A DNA stretch of 64,000 nucleotides from Cichorium intybus. Its lineage: Eukaryota > Streptophyta > Magnoliopsida > Asterales > Asteraceae. Under the pieces are notes generated by a model, which was given only the letters and a program-made list of their open reading frames with translations, had not been told where the DNA came from and did not search any database. A program made the position numbers and the translations under genes. Each line of letters opens with the position of its first letter. Position 1 is the stretch's first letter. This document shows, piece by piece, positions 34,796 to 48,300 of the stretch. The stretch lies in contig CM042011.1 of NCBI GenBank assembly GCA_023525715.1, positions 57,798,854 to 57,862,853 on the forward strand, in the 5' to 3' direction.

Positions 34796-35619
34796 CTATG
34801 GGTGGTTCCCTACTTCTTTCACCTTCCCTGAAATCGCCAATATCACCACCACAAGCATCTTCATTTTTCGTAGCAACTTCACCTCGTTGATGAGTCACCA
34901 TAGACGAAATCCATCGTACCGACTTTGTCACTAACTCCTTACAACATGTTGCAAACAAGCCGATATCTCCAACTGTAGCAGATCATCCTCCAATCTACGC
35001 ACCAACCGTGTACACCTGATCGACTTTCACAAAGTCTAATACTATCACAATCCTACAGAAAGGAACATCATTTAGGGTTACTACACTAATTTTGGTTATT
35101 CACCAAAAGTACTACAAATTCTCACTACTGGACAACATATAATTATAAAATGAAAATTTCACCAATACTTGAATTTCAAATTAAGTATTTGTCAAACAAC
35201 AACATTTATAGATCATTAGATCATATGATTAGTATCCATGAAGGCTTTGCACCAGCTTTAGAATTGAACAATATGAAAGTATGACTTTTTCACCAGTCTT
35301 ATAGATTCGCTGTCTGGAGGTGAGACTTTACACTAGTATCATATAAGTGTACGCTTTTCGCCAGCCTTGAGACTTTTCACGAGTCTCATAAGGGGAACAC
35401 CAATAGGTAGATACAAACAGGATTTCACACCCATCCTGTTGTATACCACACATAGGATTTAGGCTTTACACCAGCCATACCCTAATAAGTAAAGGACTTT
35501 TCACTAATCCTTTATAAACACCAATAATATGTTATGAGACTTCACACCAAACTTATAACACATAATTCACCAAATACCACCATAGCACTTAGCACCTGCA
35601 AATTCCGCACAACCAAAAC

Positions 35620-35623
<4 letters not shown>

Positions 35624-35693
<70 letters not shown>

Positions 35694-35701
35694 TACATAC
35701 A

Positions 35702-35775
<74 letters not shown>

Positions 35776-35784
35776 CATACATAA

Positions 35785-35835
<51 letters not shown>
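35624..35835. repeat. (AT)n microsatellite with CATA interruptions
   Basis: About 210 bp of AT repeat interrupted by ACATACATACATA-type variants at 35685-35720 and 35770-35787. The long Tyr-Ile ORFs here are artefacts. Confidence 0.97.
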
Positions 35836-35837
<2 letters not shown>

Positions 35838-36659
35838 GACATGTTATTATTAACACATATACAAACACCATTTTGATATTTTACACCATTATCATGAATA
35901 GTCATGTATCAATATTACAACGACTATTCATTGACACCGATAACAAAACACAGACTTGATCGTGTACCAACATATATATTTATGTTGTGAACAAATCACC
36001 ACACCATACCACTCACTAACTAATAGTGAGTGCACCAACTTCCTAAATCTTACTATCGAGAAAAGGAATTATTATTCGTCTACAATTCTACGATAATACC
36101 CTTCACACATAATCAAAAACTATTCGTCCGTGACTATATTAGCACCCTTATGAATAAGATACTATAATTCTCCAATTAGTATTAAAATTAACTAATAGTT
36201 TAACATTATAGCCACGCAGGCTAACACCAATCTTCGAGTATACCTTCCACCAACACTCCACTGATCACCAGGATAACACCCGCTGTTGGTGTAACACTAA
36301 TCGTCAAAAAAAATACACTAGTTAATTCAGCCACTCATTTTTCATGTATAATACCAACTCTAACTACTCCCTTAATCAACTATTTCATCCATATACGATA
36401 AACACCGAAGTCAACTTATGTTCAACATAAGTCTTCACAAGCCCACCAGCAGGAGTAGTATTCAACTACCACTTGACTATGCAACATTCAATGTATAATT
36501 TACTATCTTTTTGCAACATCATCATCATCAAAGTCTTACATGATGTCCATTTCAATAACTGAAGGAATTCTTTGTTGTATTTAAATCCATTCAACTTTTC
36601 ATTCCATGGAATTCCATGATTCTGGAGATTTTACAAAATCTTTCATCCTACTACTGCTT

Positions 36660-38439
36660 CAATCTGTAATACCCTAATCTCGAGAAGTCAAGTTTCGAGT
36701 TTCAAAGAATCAAAGTTCGCGGTTCTTAAGGAGCAAAATTATGGAAAAGGGGAGAAATGCCCATTAGCGCCGCTAATGAGCATATTAGCGATGCTAATGT
36801 GGCTTGTGCAGCTAAATCTCATTTTTCGCGTCATTATTTGCCAGCTATTCGGAGTGGAATTACACGATCGATATTAGTGGCGCTAACTTTAGGGTTAGCG
36901 GCGCTAACGTCTGTTTTTGGGCCAAAACCCTATATTTTCATGCTTGGGCCACATTTAAGGGTAGGGAACCCTAGGGCAGTCGTCTTTGGTCATTCTACAG
37001 CCCCCAAATCATCCTCTTTCTCTCTCTTGTGTTCTTGCATGGATTTTTGGCTCTTTTGGTGATCTTTGAAGGTTTATTGAAGAGAATCTGATGCTTGGTG
37101 AAGATTGGTGTCACTAGGAGGCTTTCTTGTTGTGGAAATTGTAAGTAAAGATTCCACCATTATGCATGTTTATGATATTTCTTATGATTTTAGATGGGTT
37201 TTACGGAGTAAATTAATGTAATGGTCCCTTGTAATGTTGACTATAGTTTTGAAGGATAAAGTTGGAAACTTTATGCCTTAAATCTCTGATTTGGACCTCT
37301 GGGATGGTTTAGAGAGTAAGCTAAACTCTCTTTGATGATTTTGATTAGTTTGTGACCATCTTGGACTTAAATCTTGTTCTCGATCTTGTATGGTGATGTT
37401 TGGGAGAATAAAGTTAGGATCTTTATGGATTTTGGGTTATTTGGAAGGTCCCTGGATGGATTAAGATCTGGCTGAATGGATTAAGAACTTAATGGACTTT
37501 TGGATCTGTTCATAGTTAGCGACACTATCTTGGGGAGTTAGCGGCGTGTTGACTTTTGACCTATTTGACTTTTGGTCAAACTTGAGGGTTTTACACACCA
37601 GTCTTATAGGATTATCTTGTAGGGGACTTAGAAAGATCTAAGTGGATTTTACCCTTGTTAGGAGGTGCGTATTGTCGAGATCTACGGGCACCCGCATGGA
37701 GTGCTATCTAGCTTGAGGTCGCGGATTAGCTGTGTCTTCTCACTATACTATAGGTGATGTTGCATGTGTAGGCAGCTTTATTACTTTGTGTAATATTGTG
37801 ATATATATGTGTCTTAAGTTTTTTTCGACAAGATTCAGGCAAGCTTGTGAGTCGAAGAATGGGCAAGATCGTGGCAAGCTCGTGAATCGAGGAATAGGCA
37901 AGATCGGGGCAAGCTCGTGAGCCAAGGAATGGACAAGATCGGGGCAAGCTCGTGAGTCAATGAATGGGCAAGATCGGAGCAAGCTCGTAAGCCGAGTAAT
38001 GGACAAGATCGGGGCAAGCCCGTGAGTCAAGGAACGGACAAGATCGGGGCAAACCAGTGAGTCAAGGAACGAACAAGATTTGGGCAAGCCCGTGAGTTAG
38101 GGTCTTTGGGGCAAGCCCGGAGACCTTTTGTGATTTTGTGTTATGGAATGGATAGTGTGGTATTTTTGGGAACTCATTAAGCCTCGTGCTCACTCTTTCA
38201 CCCTTACTGTTTTTCAGGTATTTGCTAGCTTGAGCTTGGAGCACGGCGCGACTGTACCGCATCCGAGGTTTTGATAATTAAGTATTCCGCTGGATAATGT
38301 TTGTAAACGTTTTGATAAATACAATTTCTTATGTTAAATACACGTTTAATTTTAGATGATTTTAATTGGTAACCGTTTTATGTATTTGAACAGTATTTAA
38401 AAGAAAATTTTCTTACTGGATTTGGGACGTTACACAATC
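36660..38439 (+). mobile_element. Solo LTR with 5-bp duplication CAATC
   Basis: 36665-38434 (1,770 bp) starts TGTAATACCC and ends GGGACGTTACA. CAATC flanks it at 36660-36664 and 38435-38439. No primer site, purine tract or coding sequence adjoins it, so it is the product of LTR-LTR recombination after insertion. It carries four 15-bp dyads of ATTAGCGCCGCTAAT type (36763, 36784, 36873, 36894) and a 35-bp tandem array. The ORF at 36757-37062 crosses the dyads and has no recognisable domain. Confidence 0.92.
37827..38115. repeat. 35-bp tandem repeat array in solo LTR
   Basis: Copies of a unit around GCAAGCTCGTGAG...GGGCAAGATCGGG start every 35 bp at 37840, 37875, 37910, 37945, 37980, 38015, 38050 and 38085, with a partial ninth. 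Because 35 is not a multiple of 3, the array is read in all three frames in turn and produces long repetitive ORFs on the minus strand (37726-38087). These are not genes. Confidence 0.95.
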
Positions 38440-39746
38440 TCATTAAGTAAACTTCTACAACTAGATTATTAACCATAGGATGTGGTTATTTCACGCTCCT
38501 TCCAACTTTAGCAGAACACCTCAAAATACTTGATAAAGAAAAAAGATAGCACCACCTATTCATCTATCCAATAAATGCTGCAAGATATTCACAATTGAAG
38601 GTAACAACGCCATCACGGCTTGCACTGCTTTTTATTTCAATTGAAGTAGTCATCTGGATTTGATTTTATCACAACCCATCACATATTGTTAGCTGAGACT
38701 CACCTTGTACTTACCAGTACCATCTCCTTATTATAATTTTCCAACCATAAGCAACCAGTCCATGCTAAACAATAATTTAATTTCTTTATAACCATATAGC
38801 TCCAATTCATAGCATTAGGATCCCATGAATTTAAACTCACATCCACCCTACTATTCAACGATCAACATACAACATTCGTCTAAGATTTTCGCAAATTTCT
38901 ATTCCTTAAAGAAACTAGAAAGAAATATCGCCACCTGACGTAACTACCACGTAGATTAAATAAGAATTAAGAATAGAATATTCTGTCATCCCGTCCAATT
39001 ACGGCCTTGCCTTACTTTAGGTTTAGAAGAGTCCACTCCTGAATAATACTCCCTCCTCGAGCTACAGGAAATGAGTTAGTAAGCGGTCTTCACTTTCAAC
39101 TAATAATAACTACAACTCTAACCAGCACAGTTAGAACTAACTGTTCCAACTTCCACCTTTATAACACTTCAAATCAGTGTACTACATCCAAGACTTTAGG
39201 AATTTTCTTCCATTTTTGAATAATCCACACGTGAATCCTCTTGATGTCATAATGTGTCCACGTGTCCAAGGTTTTCAAACTTCAGACCTGACACCAAATC
39301 TTCCGTGTCTCTACTCTGACCCTAATAATTAATAGTAAACTCTTCTTCATCACTTAGTTATTTAGCATCAAACTGACAATATCGTCCATCCTTATGTTAC
39401 TCCCAACTAGACATCCACCACCCCCACTATCATCCTTTAGATAAGACACGTCATCTTTTCATCATTACATTCTACCTTTTAGGTAAGTATCTAGAGAGAC
39501 ACGGTATTGCAGAAACCGCATCAACTCCTTGATAGCCCATCCAAGCTCTCTACGACGTCCCATTATTTTAACTTCACATCTTCTTTTCAGGTTATGGATA
39601 TTCACCATAAGACAACACCAACAGCGACATTAGTAGACTAAACACCCATACATACACGATACACCCCTATATCACGACAACACACCGACACCTACCATGG
39701 TTTAAGTCTAGGATTCTACACTAGTGACACCTAGTTCACTTAAACT
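38440..39746 (-). other. Interior of element F, no surviving ORF
   Basis: About 1.3 kb continuing from before the solo LTR. No ORF above 60 codons with a recognisable motif. At 39698-39746 the leader next to the primer site is similar to that of element A and of the outer element. Confidence 0.5.
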
Positions 39747-39759
39747 ACGGCTCTGATAC
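39747..39759 (-). promoter_or_regulatory. Primer-binding site of element F
   Basis: The + strand reads GGCTCTGATACCA; on the minus strand TGGTATCAGAGCC, the initiator tRNA-Met type. The LTR would begin a few bases further right, where CAGAACGCCCTG probably represents a mutated TGTAACGCCC end. Confidence 0.85.
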
Positions 39760-39763
39760 CAAC

Positions 39764-41559
39764 TCAGAACGCCCTGAAAACCAACATCGAGTATTTAAGA
39801 TTTTTTAATAAAATTGTACAAATATTGGTTTTACAAATATGATACTCGATGCATAAGAAGCGTCAAGTGATATCTTCAAGATTGTTCCACGATCTAGCCG
39901 GGCGTTACTACACCCAAACCTGCCAAAACACCACAACAAGCAACGTAAGCATAAATGCTTAGTGAATAACTCTACAGCAACGAAATAAAATTTCAGCAAA
40001 ATTATCAAAACAAACAATGTGTTATAAATTTCACCAATAAAATTGTCAGCTGAAAATCTAACACAAACCAGATACATCATAACTAGGGGTGGCAATCCGT
40101 GACACGACACGACAAAAATACACGACACGAAACGAAATTGAGACGAAATAGAATTTTAAATTCGTGTTCGTGTCGTGTTCGTGTCAAGTGTAAAAAACAC
40201 GACGTCGTGTCGTGTCGTGTTCGTGTTCAAAATTCGACACAATATTAACATGTTTTTGTCGTGTTTGTCGTGTTTATCGTGTTTTGTATGATTAATTTTG
40301 AATTAAATGAACTAAATGTTTATTTTATTTTATCTTTTTCGTGTTTGTCGTGTTGGTCGTTCTTATCGTTTTTTAATTGGGTCGTTTTCGTGTTAGCAAA
40401 GCAAAACACGACGTCGTGTCGTGTCGTGTTCGTGTTATATAAAAAATTGTCGTGTCGTGTCGTGTCAGGAAAAAACCCGACACGATTGCCCGATTTGCCA
40501 CCCCTAATCATAACACCTTAAGTCACCATTATTGAAAATACACCATATTTACGATTAATACCAGTCAAAACGTTCACCAAAGAATCTTGGGCTTTTCACT
40601 AACCCGAAGATTTATCACCAATACTCAGTTATTCTAACTTAACACCAATCTTTGATTACACTATCTGGTTGTAAACAATAGATGAACAACCAATTGTACA
40701 ACCTATAAAACACCAACAAGATAACTACCAACTAGTACACCTTCATAACCATCCACTATTATACCATTCGTCTTTAGAAGCAACTACTTTTAAGGTTTCA
40801 CCTATATTAACACAAAAGGTTTTATTCACTATTATTCACCGGATTAATTAATCTAGCACCATCATATGATATACACAAACATATATCTATCACATAATAC
40901 AAAACACATCATAACACCGGTAATTTGAGTAACGCTACTTGCATGTAGTCCAAGCTCCAAAAGTAAGCTAAACTTGATATTTGTAAGCTTCCTTACACTT
41001 TCTTGTCTATTGAGGAATAAGTTTAACCCTTTCTTAGACATCATACAACACCAGTCTAATAAAATAAAGTTTCTGTCCTTCACAAACATAATTAGCGTAG
41101 CTAACTATACCCTTGTTCATAGTTAGCACCATTAACTATAAACAACAACATTCCTTTGACAGATTTTTCACATAACCTCTGTTTTTTAACATGTAAACAG
41201 AAGGATTTAAGGAATACAACATTCCATTCAATTACACCCCTAAAACATCAAATTTCACAACTTCCATATCAACCAAACTCAACCAATTTAGCTAATTCAA
41301 CTTAGCAAATGCATACCTAAGAACACACTAACCTTAATCCTTGATTGGTATGCAAAAGCCCTTTGATTACACCTTCAATTTGATGATTTAAAGCCCCAGA
41401 AATGACCTGAAAGTCTTCCCCTCTCGAACTTTCTGATTTGAGAATAAACCTCAAATAAGAAACAAGATGGCTTATAATGGAATTTTGTCAGCCGAACGTT
41501 AACCTTAACATTAGCTTTGCTAATGTTAGAGTCGCTAACTTTCTCATTAGAGTCGCTAA
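39764..41559 (-). repeat. 5' LTR of element F, first part
   Basis: Continues at 51309-51635 once element D is removed; total about 1.7 kb without the MITE. Includes TTAGC-type dyads near 41090-41150 and 41510-41559, where element D inserted at a GCTAA within such a dyad. Loops of the TTTCAC type also occur near 40590. No gene. Confidence 0.6.
40076..40514. mobile_element. hAT-type MITE
   Basis: 40084-40506 (423 bp). Terminal inverted repeats TAGGGGTGGCAA and TTGCCACCCCTA, flanked by an exact 8-bp duplication ATCATAAC (40076-40083, 40507-40514). An 8-bp duplication and a TAGGGGTG-type end are hallmarks of the hAT superfamily. No transposase is encoded. Both subterminal regions are packed with CGTGT/ACACG pentamers, presumably transposase-binding repeats. 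The ORFs at 40261-40521 are by-products. Confidence 0.92.
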
Positions 41560-44039
41560 TGTAACACCCCTTTTCTTGTACCATATTTAAATTACAAATA
41601 TAGTTTTCAAACATATTTTACAACTCGTGACTATAAAATAGCCACTTAAATTTTTTTATTTTATTTTACAAACTTAAACTCGAGGGGTATTACAGACTTA
41701 ATACAGATAACCATAATTTAAACTTACAATACATTAACCGGTCCCGACTGCAACTTTCGCTCCTTTCACCTAAGTACATAGCATTTCAAAAACATAGTAT
41801 ACGTGAGACATAAAGTCTCGTGAGTAATATGGGTTTAGACCCAACACTTTTCTATTCAAAACTTGAAATGTTAAAAGTACATTGCTAAAAACTGATTATT
41901 TCATAAATCTCAAAATAACTTTTTCTTCTTTACTTTCAAACTTTAAAAAGACTTTCTTTCTTAAAACTGCTTTTCTTTCTCATTTCACGTGACCAACTGA
42001 AACTTATGAATTAAGTTAATTAATTCATTCAACTAGCTCCCCTCGCGGGACAGAACAGATCTGCCCACTCGGTTTGCTCATTCTGTCTCCCCTTTGTGAC
42101 TTGGAACGAATTCAAGCACAAGGGTATACTAAGCTAGACAACTACTTCGCGACGGGAGGTACCATCCCAGTAGTGTCTTCTGATCTCCCAATTATGTGGG
42201 TGATCCTAGTCCGGACAACTGGCTCATACTTCTTTAATTCTTACTTCATTTCATCTCAAATTGGTCAAAATGGGACACAATTTGTAAACAACTCTTACTC
42301 AAACATTTTATAATTCTTTACTAAAAATACTTTCAAGACTTCTTTTGACATCTTAGTTCCTATAAGGAACTCCTTTCAAAATACGTACAAACCATACTTT
42401 TGAAAACCCGATCAAAATACTAAGCTCTTGTATAGAGCTTCTTTCAAAACTATTTTCCAAACTTTAGTATTTATAAACATTTGGAAATCATACTTTTCAG
42501 AAAATAATATTTTGCTATGTACTATAGAAATCCTCATAAAACTCACCTTGACGTTGCTACAAGTCTCTATGCTTCTCGTATTCCTTTCCCCTTTCCGTGC
42601 TCAATCACGTTTGAAGCACCACCTATACATGTATTATATATATAAATACTCAATAAATACATACTATAACTGACTCTACAGTGCTAAGGTCTCATACGTC
42701 TCAATTCTAGGTTATAACAAATGTATAACCATTAATAAACTCATTTTACGGTTTCTCCGAAATACGCGTATATTGCTACAGTACCCCCGAGGGGTCGTAT
42801 TTCAGTTCCGACTCTTTTCCATGAAATCTTATCCCATATTAGACTTGTGTTTCAAATTTGGAGTTCATTGGACAAGTCTAGCCCAAATTCTAAAAATCAT
42901 GGGCATGAATAGTGATTTTTGCCTCTGCCGCTACAGTAACTTTTCCGCAAGGTCGAATTACGGATTTGACCATTCCCGACATGTTCTTATACCATTATAG
43001 GGTTATGGCTAAAATTTCAGGTCAATCGGATAAGTCTAGCTATGGTTTCTAGCGTTTAAGTTATTTGAAAATTTTAACATTTTTGGTCCCTGTCTGGCCC
43101 CTGACTGAAGGCGCACTGCGCCAGGTATGGGGCGCACTGCGCCTGGGCGCACCCCGCCCTGGTCCTGGGCGCACTGCGCCTGGCGCCTGGGCAGGCTCCT
43201 GATCAGTCGCGATTTGGCACTGTAGCATGCAGTTTTTGAGGCTTTAAGCTCTTATTCTAGGTCTTAATCACCTGGGGTTTGTTCTAGGACTAAAACACTT
43301 GACTAATAACACATTTTAAGCCATTAAAAACACCTCAATAACTCAATTGCAGAAATTAAAGTTCTTGGCTAAACTTGAAAATTCTCAAGAATAGCATTCT
43401 ACTTTCATGTTTTTAAGTTAAGTTCTTAACTAATGGCTTATTGGGAGCATTAGTTACTTAACCCACATGATTTCTAACTGCAATTTCAGTTTCAATTCCA
43501 TCCCACAAACCCAAATGAAGAACACACCCAAAAACTAGGTTAAAGAGGATGAAATCTTACCTTGGAATCACCAATTCCAATTCCCTTCTTGATTTCCTTT
43601 GATTTCTTGGCTAATTTCTCTTCTTCCTTGCTCTTTCCCGTTGCCTCTCGTGCTCTCTGGAATTCTCTGGATTGTGTCTCACATAATAGAGATAATAACT
43701 CTATTTTAGAGTTATATAATTAACTTATAAATTATTTACATTTTTGGTCCTTTGGTTACTAACTTTTCTACAAAGATGGTCCTAAGACCATAACTTGCAA
43801 CCAAAGTTCCATTAATTCCTAACTTTACAATTTCTTGACATTTTTGGTCATCTTCATGTCAAATGACCAATTTGCCCTTTTTGACCAAATTTCACTATTC
43901 ACGCGGCAAAACTTCAAATTTCTCATAAACTTTTATTTCTTATGTTATAACTTCACAAATACATATTATTATACATAATAGTCGTACAACGTGACAAATG
44001 ACCGTTTTACCCTTTTTGACTTTTTCGCGGGTTCTTACA
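41560..44039 (-). repeat. 3' LTR of element D
   Basis: GGCGCACTGCGCC palindromes at 43110-43122, 43131-43143 and 43168-43180. Hairpins at 41805-41819 (GAGAC-ATAAA-GTCTC), 42355-42371 (AGTTCC-TATAA-GGAACT) and 42422-42440 (AAGCTC-TTGTATA-GAGCTT). A TATATAAC-like box lies near 43710-43725 on the minus strand. In the transcribed direction the order is TATA, palindromes, hairpins, LTR end, as in element A. Confidence 0.94.
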
Positions 44040-44050
44040 GTCACCCCTCC

Positions 44051-45250
44051 TTAAGCGGATTCCGTCCTCGGAATCTTTTCGTAATCCGTGAAATTCGGGT
44101 ATCTTCTCTTCATTTCTTCTAACGTTTCCCAAGTCAAGTTCGACCCTAACGGATGCTTCCACTTGACTAGTACAAGGTCAATCTCTTTGTTCCTTAGCTT
44201 CTTGGTTTGCATCTCTAGAATAGCTTCGGGTTCTTCAATCATTTTGCTGGGAGTCTCCACTCTCAAATCCGTATACGGTATTGCTAGCTCTTCTTTACCA
44301 AAGTACTTCTTCAAGTAGCATACATGAAAGGTATCATGTATTCCACTAAGTTCGGGTGGTAACTCCAGTTTGAATGCCTGTAATCCAACCCTCTTCAAGA
44401 TTTTAAATGGTCCAATGTACCTTGGACTCAGTTTTCCTCTCTTGCCAAATCTGACCACTCCTTTCCATGGCGACACTTTTATCATCACCAAATCTCCTTC
44501 TTGCAGGTCATATGGTCTCTTCTTTAGATTTGAGTAACTCCTCTGTCGATCTTGTGCGGCTTTCATGTTGGCTTGAATTACTCCAATCTTCTCATTAGTT
44601 ACTCTAACAATCTCTGGCCCTGTAAGCTTAGTCTCACCCGCTTCTAACCAGCATAAAGGAGTTCTACACTTTCTACCATACAATGCCTCAAAGGGTGGCA
44701 TTTTGATGCTGGAATGGTAGCTGTTGTTGTATGCAAACTCCACTAATGGCAGGTGTTCATCCCAACTACCTCCAAATTCCATTACGCATGACCGTAGCAT
44801 ATCTTCTAATGTTTGGATCGTTCGTTCACTCTGACCATCCGTTTGTGGATGATACGCTATACTTAGCTGAATTCTTGTCCCCATTTTCTCTTGTAAAGCT
44901 CTCCAAAAGTTAGAGGTAAATCTGGGGTCTCTGTCTGACACGATAGACAACGGTGCACCATATCTTCTTAACACTTCATCTGAATACAACTGGGCTAACT
45001 GCTCCAATGGAGTAGTTTCTTTTATGGCTAGAAATAATGCACTCTTGGTCAACCGGTCCACTATGACCCATATACTATCATGACCTCTTCTCGTTCTTGG
45101 TAACCCGACAACCAAGTCCATGGTTACATCTTCCCACTTTCCGGCTGGGATATGCAATGACTGAGCATCTCCATGCGGGACCTGATGTTCCGCCTTGACT
45201 TGTGCACAAATAACACACTTGGAGATGTACTTAGCTATTCTTTTCTTCAT
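44051..45250 (-). pseudogene. Integrase with chromodomain of element D
   Basis: 399 codons, same frame as the upstream gag-pol ORF but separated from it by two stop codons. Zinc-binding Cys-Val-Ile-Cys is at about residues 12-15. Catalytic Asp45, Asp106 and Glu142 are present with the standard 35-residue Asp-Glu spacing. A Lys-Val-Ser-Pro-Trp-Lys-Gly motif near 266 marks the SH3-like domain. The last 70 residues resemble a chromodomain (Trp-Lys-His and Thr-Trp-Glu, ending Arg-Arg-Tyr-Pro-Asn-Phe). All key residues are intact, so only the stops disable it. Confidence 0.94.
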
Positions 45251-45358
45251 TCCAGGCCACCAATACTGTCTTTTCAGATCTTGATAAGTCTTGGTACTCC
45301 CTGGGTGTATGGAATACTTTGACTTATGCGATTATTCTAAAATCAACTTTCTTAATCC

Positions 45359-48300
45359 TCATGTCTTTGGTACCCATATGCGGTTTCTGAATGTCTTCAA
45401 GCCTTGACTATTGGTTTCAAATTGAGTGTCTTTTCCTAGCTTTTCATCTTTCAAATCCCCACTTTCTTCAACTTTTTGCTGAGCTGCTTTAATCTGTTCT
45501 ATAATGCTGGACACCAGTTCTATTCGCATTGATCTTGCCTTGATTCTTTTCTCAGAAACTTTTCTGCTTAGTGCATCTGCTACTACATTCGCTTTACCCG
45601 GATGGTACACAATTTCGCAATCATAATCACTGATCAGCTCTAGCCATCTACTCTGTCTCATGTTCAACTCTTTTTGAGTGAACACATACTGTAAACTCTT
45701 GTGATCCGTGAACAGCTTGCACTTTGTACCATACAAGTAATGTCTCCAAATCTTCAAGGCAAACACGATTGCTGCAAGCTCTAAGTCATGAGTTGTGTAC
45801 TTTTTCTCTGGATCTTTCAACTGTCTGGAAGCGTATGCTATAACCTTCCCTCTTTGCATCAACACACAGCCAAGCCCCCGATGCGAGGCATCGCTGTACA
45901 CTTCAAAGTCTTCTGTCCCATCTGGCAATGTAAGGACAGGCGCGTTACACAACTTCTCTTTCAAGGTAGCGAAAGCTCTTTCTTGTTCTTCTTGCCAAAT
46001 AAATTTTTCTTCCTTCCGAGTTAGTCGTGTAAGTGGCACTGCTATACGGGAGAAATCTTGAATAAATCTCCTGTAGTATCCGGCAAGACCGAGAAAACTT
46101 CTAACTTCTGTTGGCGTCTTAGGAGGCTCCCATTTCATTACTGCTTCAACTTTCGCTGGATCAACTTTTATACCTTGAATAGAAACAACGTGTCCAAGGA
46201 ACTGCACCTCTCTCATCCAAAACTCGCACTTGGAGAACTTTGCATATAGCTGTTCCCGCTTTAACGTCTCGAGTACTAACCGTAGATGACTCGCATGCTC
46301 TTCTTTATTCTTTGAGTAGATCAAAATGTCATCTATGAACACTATAACAAACCGGTCTAGGAATGGTTTACAGACCCGATTCATTAAGTCCATAAAGATC
46401 GCTGGTGCATTCGTAAGACCAAATGGCATCACTAAAAACTCGTAATGCCCGTATCGTGTACGGAACGCTGTCTTCTTTACATCACTTTCTTTTACCCTAA
46501 CTTGATGATACCCAGATCTCAAATGAATTTTTGAGAAATAATCTGCTCCTTGCAACTTGTCAAACAAATCGTCTATTCTGGGCAACGGGTAACGGTTCTT
46601 TATGGTAATCTTGTTCAATTCTCTATAATCAATGCACATCCGCATTGATCCATCCTTCTTCTTCACAAACAGAACTGGAGCACCCCACGGAGAAGAACTA
46701 GGCCTGATAAAGCCTTTATCTAGTAACTCCTGCAACTGGGACATTAATTCCCTCATCTCTGTTGGTGCTAGCCGGTACGGTGCTCGTGCTATTGGGGAAG
46801 CTCCTGGAACAAGATCTATTCTGAATTCAACTTGCCTTTCTGGTGGCAAGCCTGGCAATTCATCTGGAAAAACTTCTGGGAACTCTTTTACCACTTCAAT
46901 GTCTTTGTATGTCTGTTTCACTTTGTCTTCAGTCATTACATAGGCCAGGAAAGATACACATCCTTTCCTGATACACCTCCGAGCCTTAGCTACACTGATG
47001 ATACTTGGCACGTGTGTTCTTCTTTCCCCATATACGTACACCTTTGCTCCAAGTGTTTTAACAGACACCCTCTTCTGTCCACAAGCTATCTTCGCATCGT
47101 TTGCACCGAGCCAATCCATCCCAATTATTACATCAAAGGACTTAATTCCAATAGGAAGGAGATTAAGTCGAAACTTCTTGCCGTTGATGTCAAGTTCACA
47201 GTCTCGGTACATATGTTGAACTTCCACAAACTTCCCGTCAGCCACTTCTACCTCAAAGACTAGGTCTAACAATTCTAATGGGACTTTTAATCTAGCTCCA
47301 AACCCATGGGACACAAATGAATATGTAGACCCGGAATCAAACAAGACATATGCAGGTGTCGAGTTGATTAGTAGAATACTTGAGACCACATCGTGAGTCT
47401 CCTTTGCTTCCTCCGTGGTAATCTGAAAAGCTCTGGTCTTCACTTTCTGAGGTTCGGTCTTCTTCTGGGCTGTTGACACCATGGTTTCTCCTCCCTTATT
47501 TGGGCAGTTGAAACTGTAGTGTCCCATCTGATGGCATGAGAAGCACTCCACTTCGCTGGCTTTCTTGGCTTTACAATCTTTCGCTTTGTGACCGAATCCG
47601 CCACAATTAAAGCAGGCATTTGATCCCGCTCTGCATTCGCCACCATGTTCTTTCCCACATTTCTCGCACTTTTTCACACTTCCCTGTCGGCTCTGACTTG
47701 TACTCATTTTCCCTTTCTTCTTTATGTTCCCACTGATACTACTAACTGTCTTCCTTTTGTCACCAAAACCAGGTCCTTCTTCCTTCCTTCTCTTTCCAAC
47801 ATCTTCCACCGTTCGGGCAGCATTGATCGCCCCATCTAGTGTTTCAGCTTTCTTCACTTCTAACTCGTAGTTCCATGGCAAACCCCGGACATAGCGGTTA
47901 ATTCGAGACCGCTCACTGGGGTAAGACTCCCCCACAAAAGGTAACATGTCGCAAAACTTCTTCGTATACTCATCCACCGTCATATCTCCTTTCTTTATTG
48001 TTAAGAAATCTTCATTCATTTTCTCCAAATCTCGTGTGGGACAGAATTTATCTTTGAGACACGAGACAAACTCTGCCCATGACCAGCCATAAACCACATC
48101 TTTTCCCAAGCTATCGTATTTGGTGTTCCACCACACCAGAGCATCGTCTTTCAACTGCCGGGAGGCGTAGTTGACTTGATCTTTTTCTCCACATTTACTT
48201 GCTTGAATCACTTGTTCAATTTCTCGGACCCATCGCATCGTCACTTTTGGCTCAAAACTGCCATGGTATTCGGGCGGTTTGCAAGCCATAAAGGACTTAA

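Larger units (their letters stand above)
34258..36664 (-). repeat. Probable 3' LTR and interior of element F
   Basis: No gene. From about 35200 to 35560 there is a row of small hairpins whose loops contain TTTCAC or TTACAC, for example GAGAC-TTTTCACGA-GTCTC (near 35368) and CAGGAT-TTCACACCC-ATCCTG (near 35429). A 99-bp tandem duplication lies at about 34402-34600. Two (AT)n arrays interrupt the stretch. The same loop style in 40590-40620 of the 5' LTR supports assigning this to element F. Confidence 0.45.

Noticed and set aside
37726..38087. Overlapping repetitive ORFs with a Pro-Arg-Ser-Cys-type repeat
   Set aside because: Produced by the 35-bp tandem repeat cycling through frames; no start context or homology.
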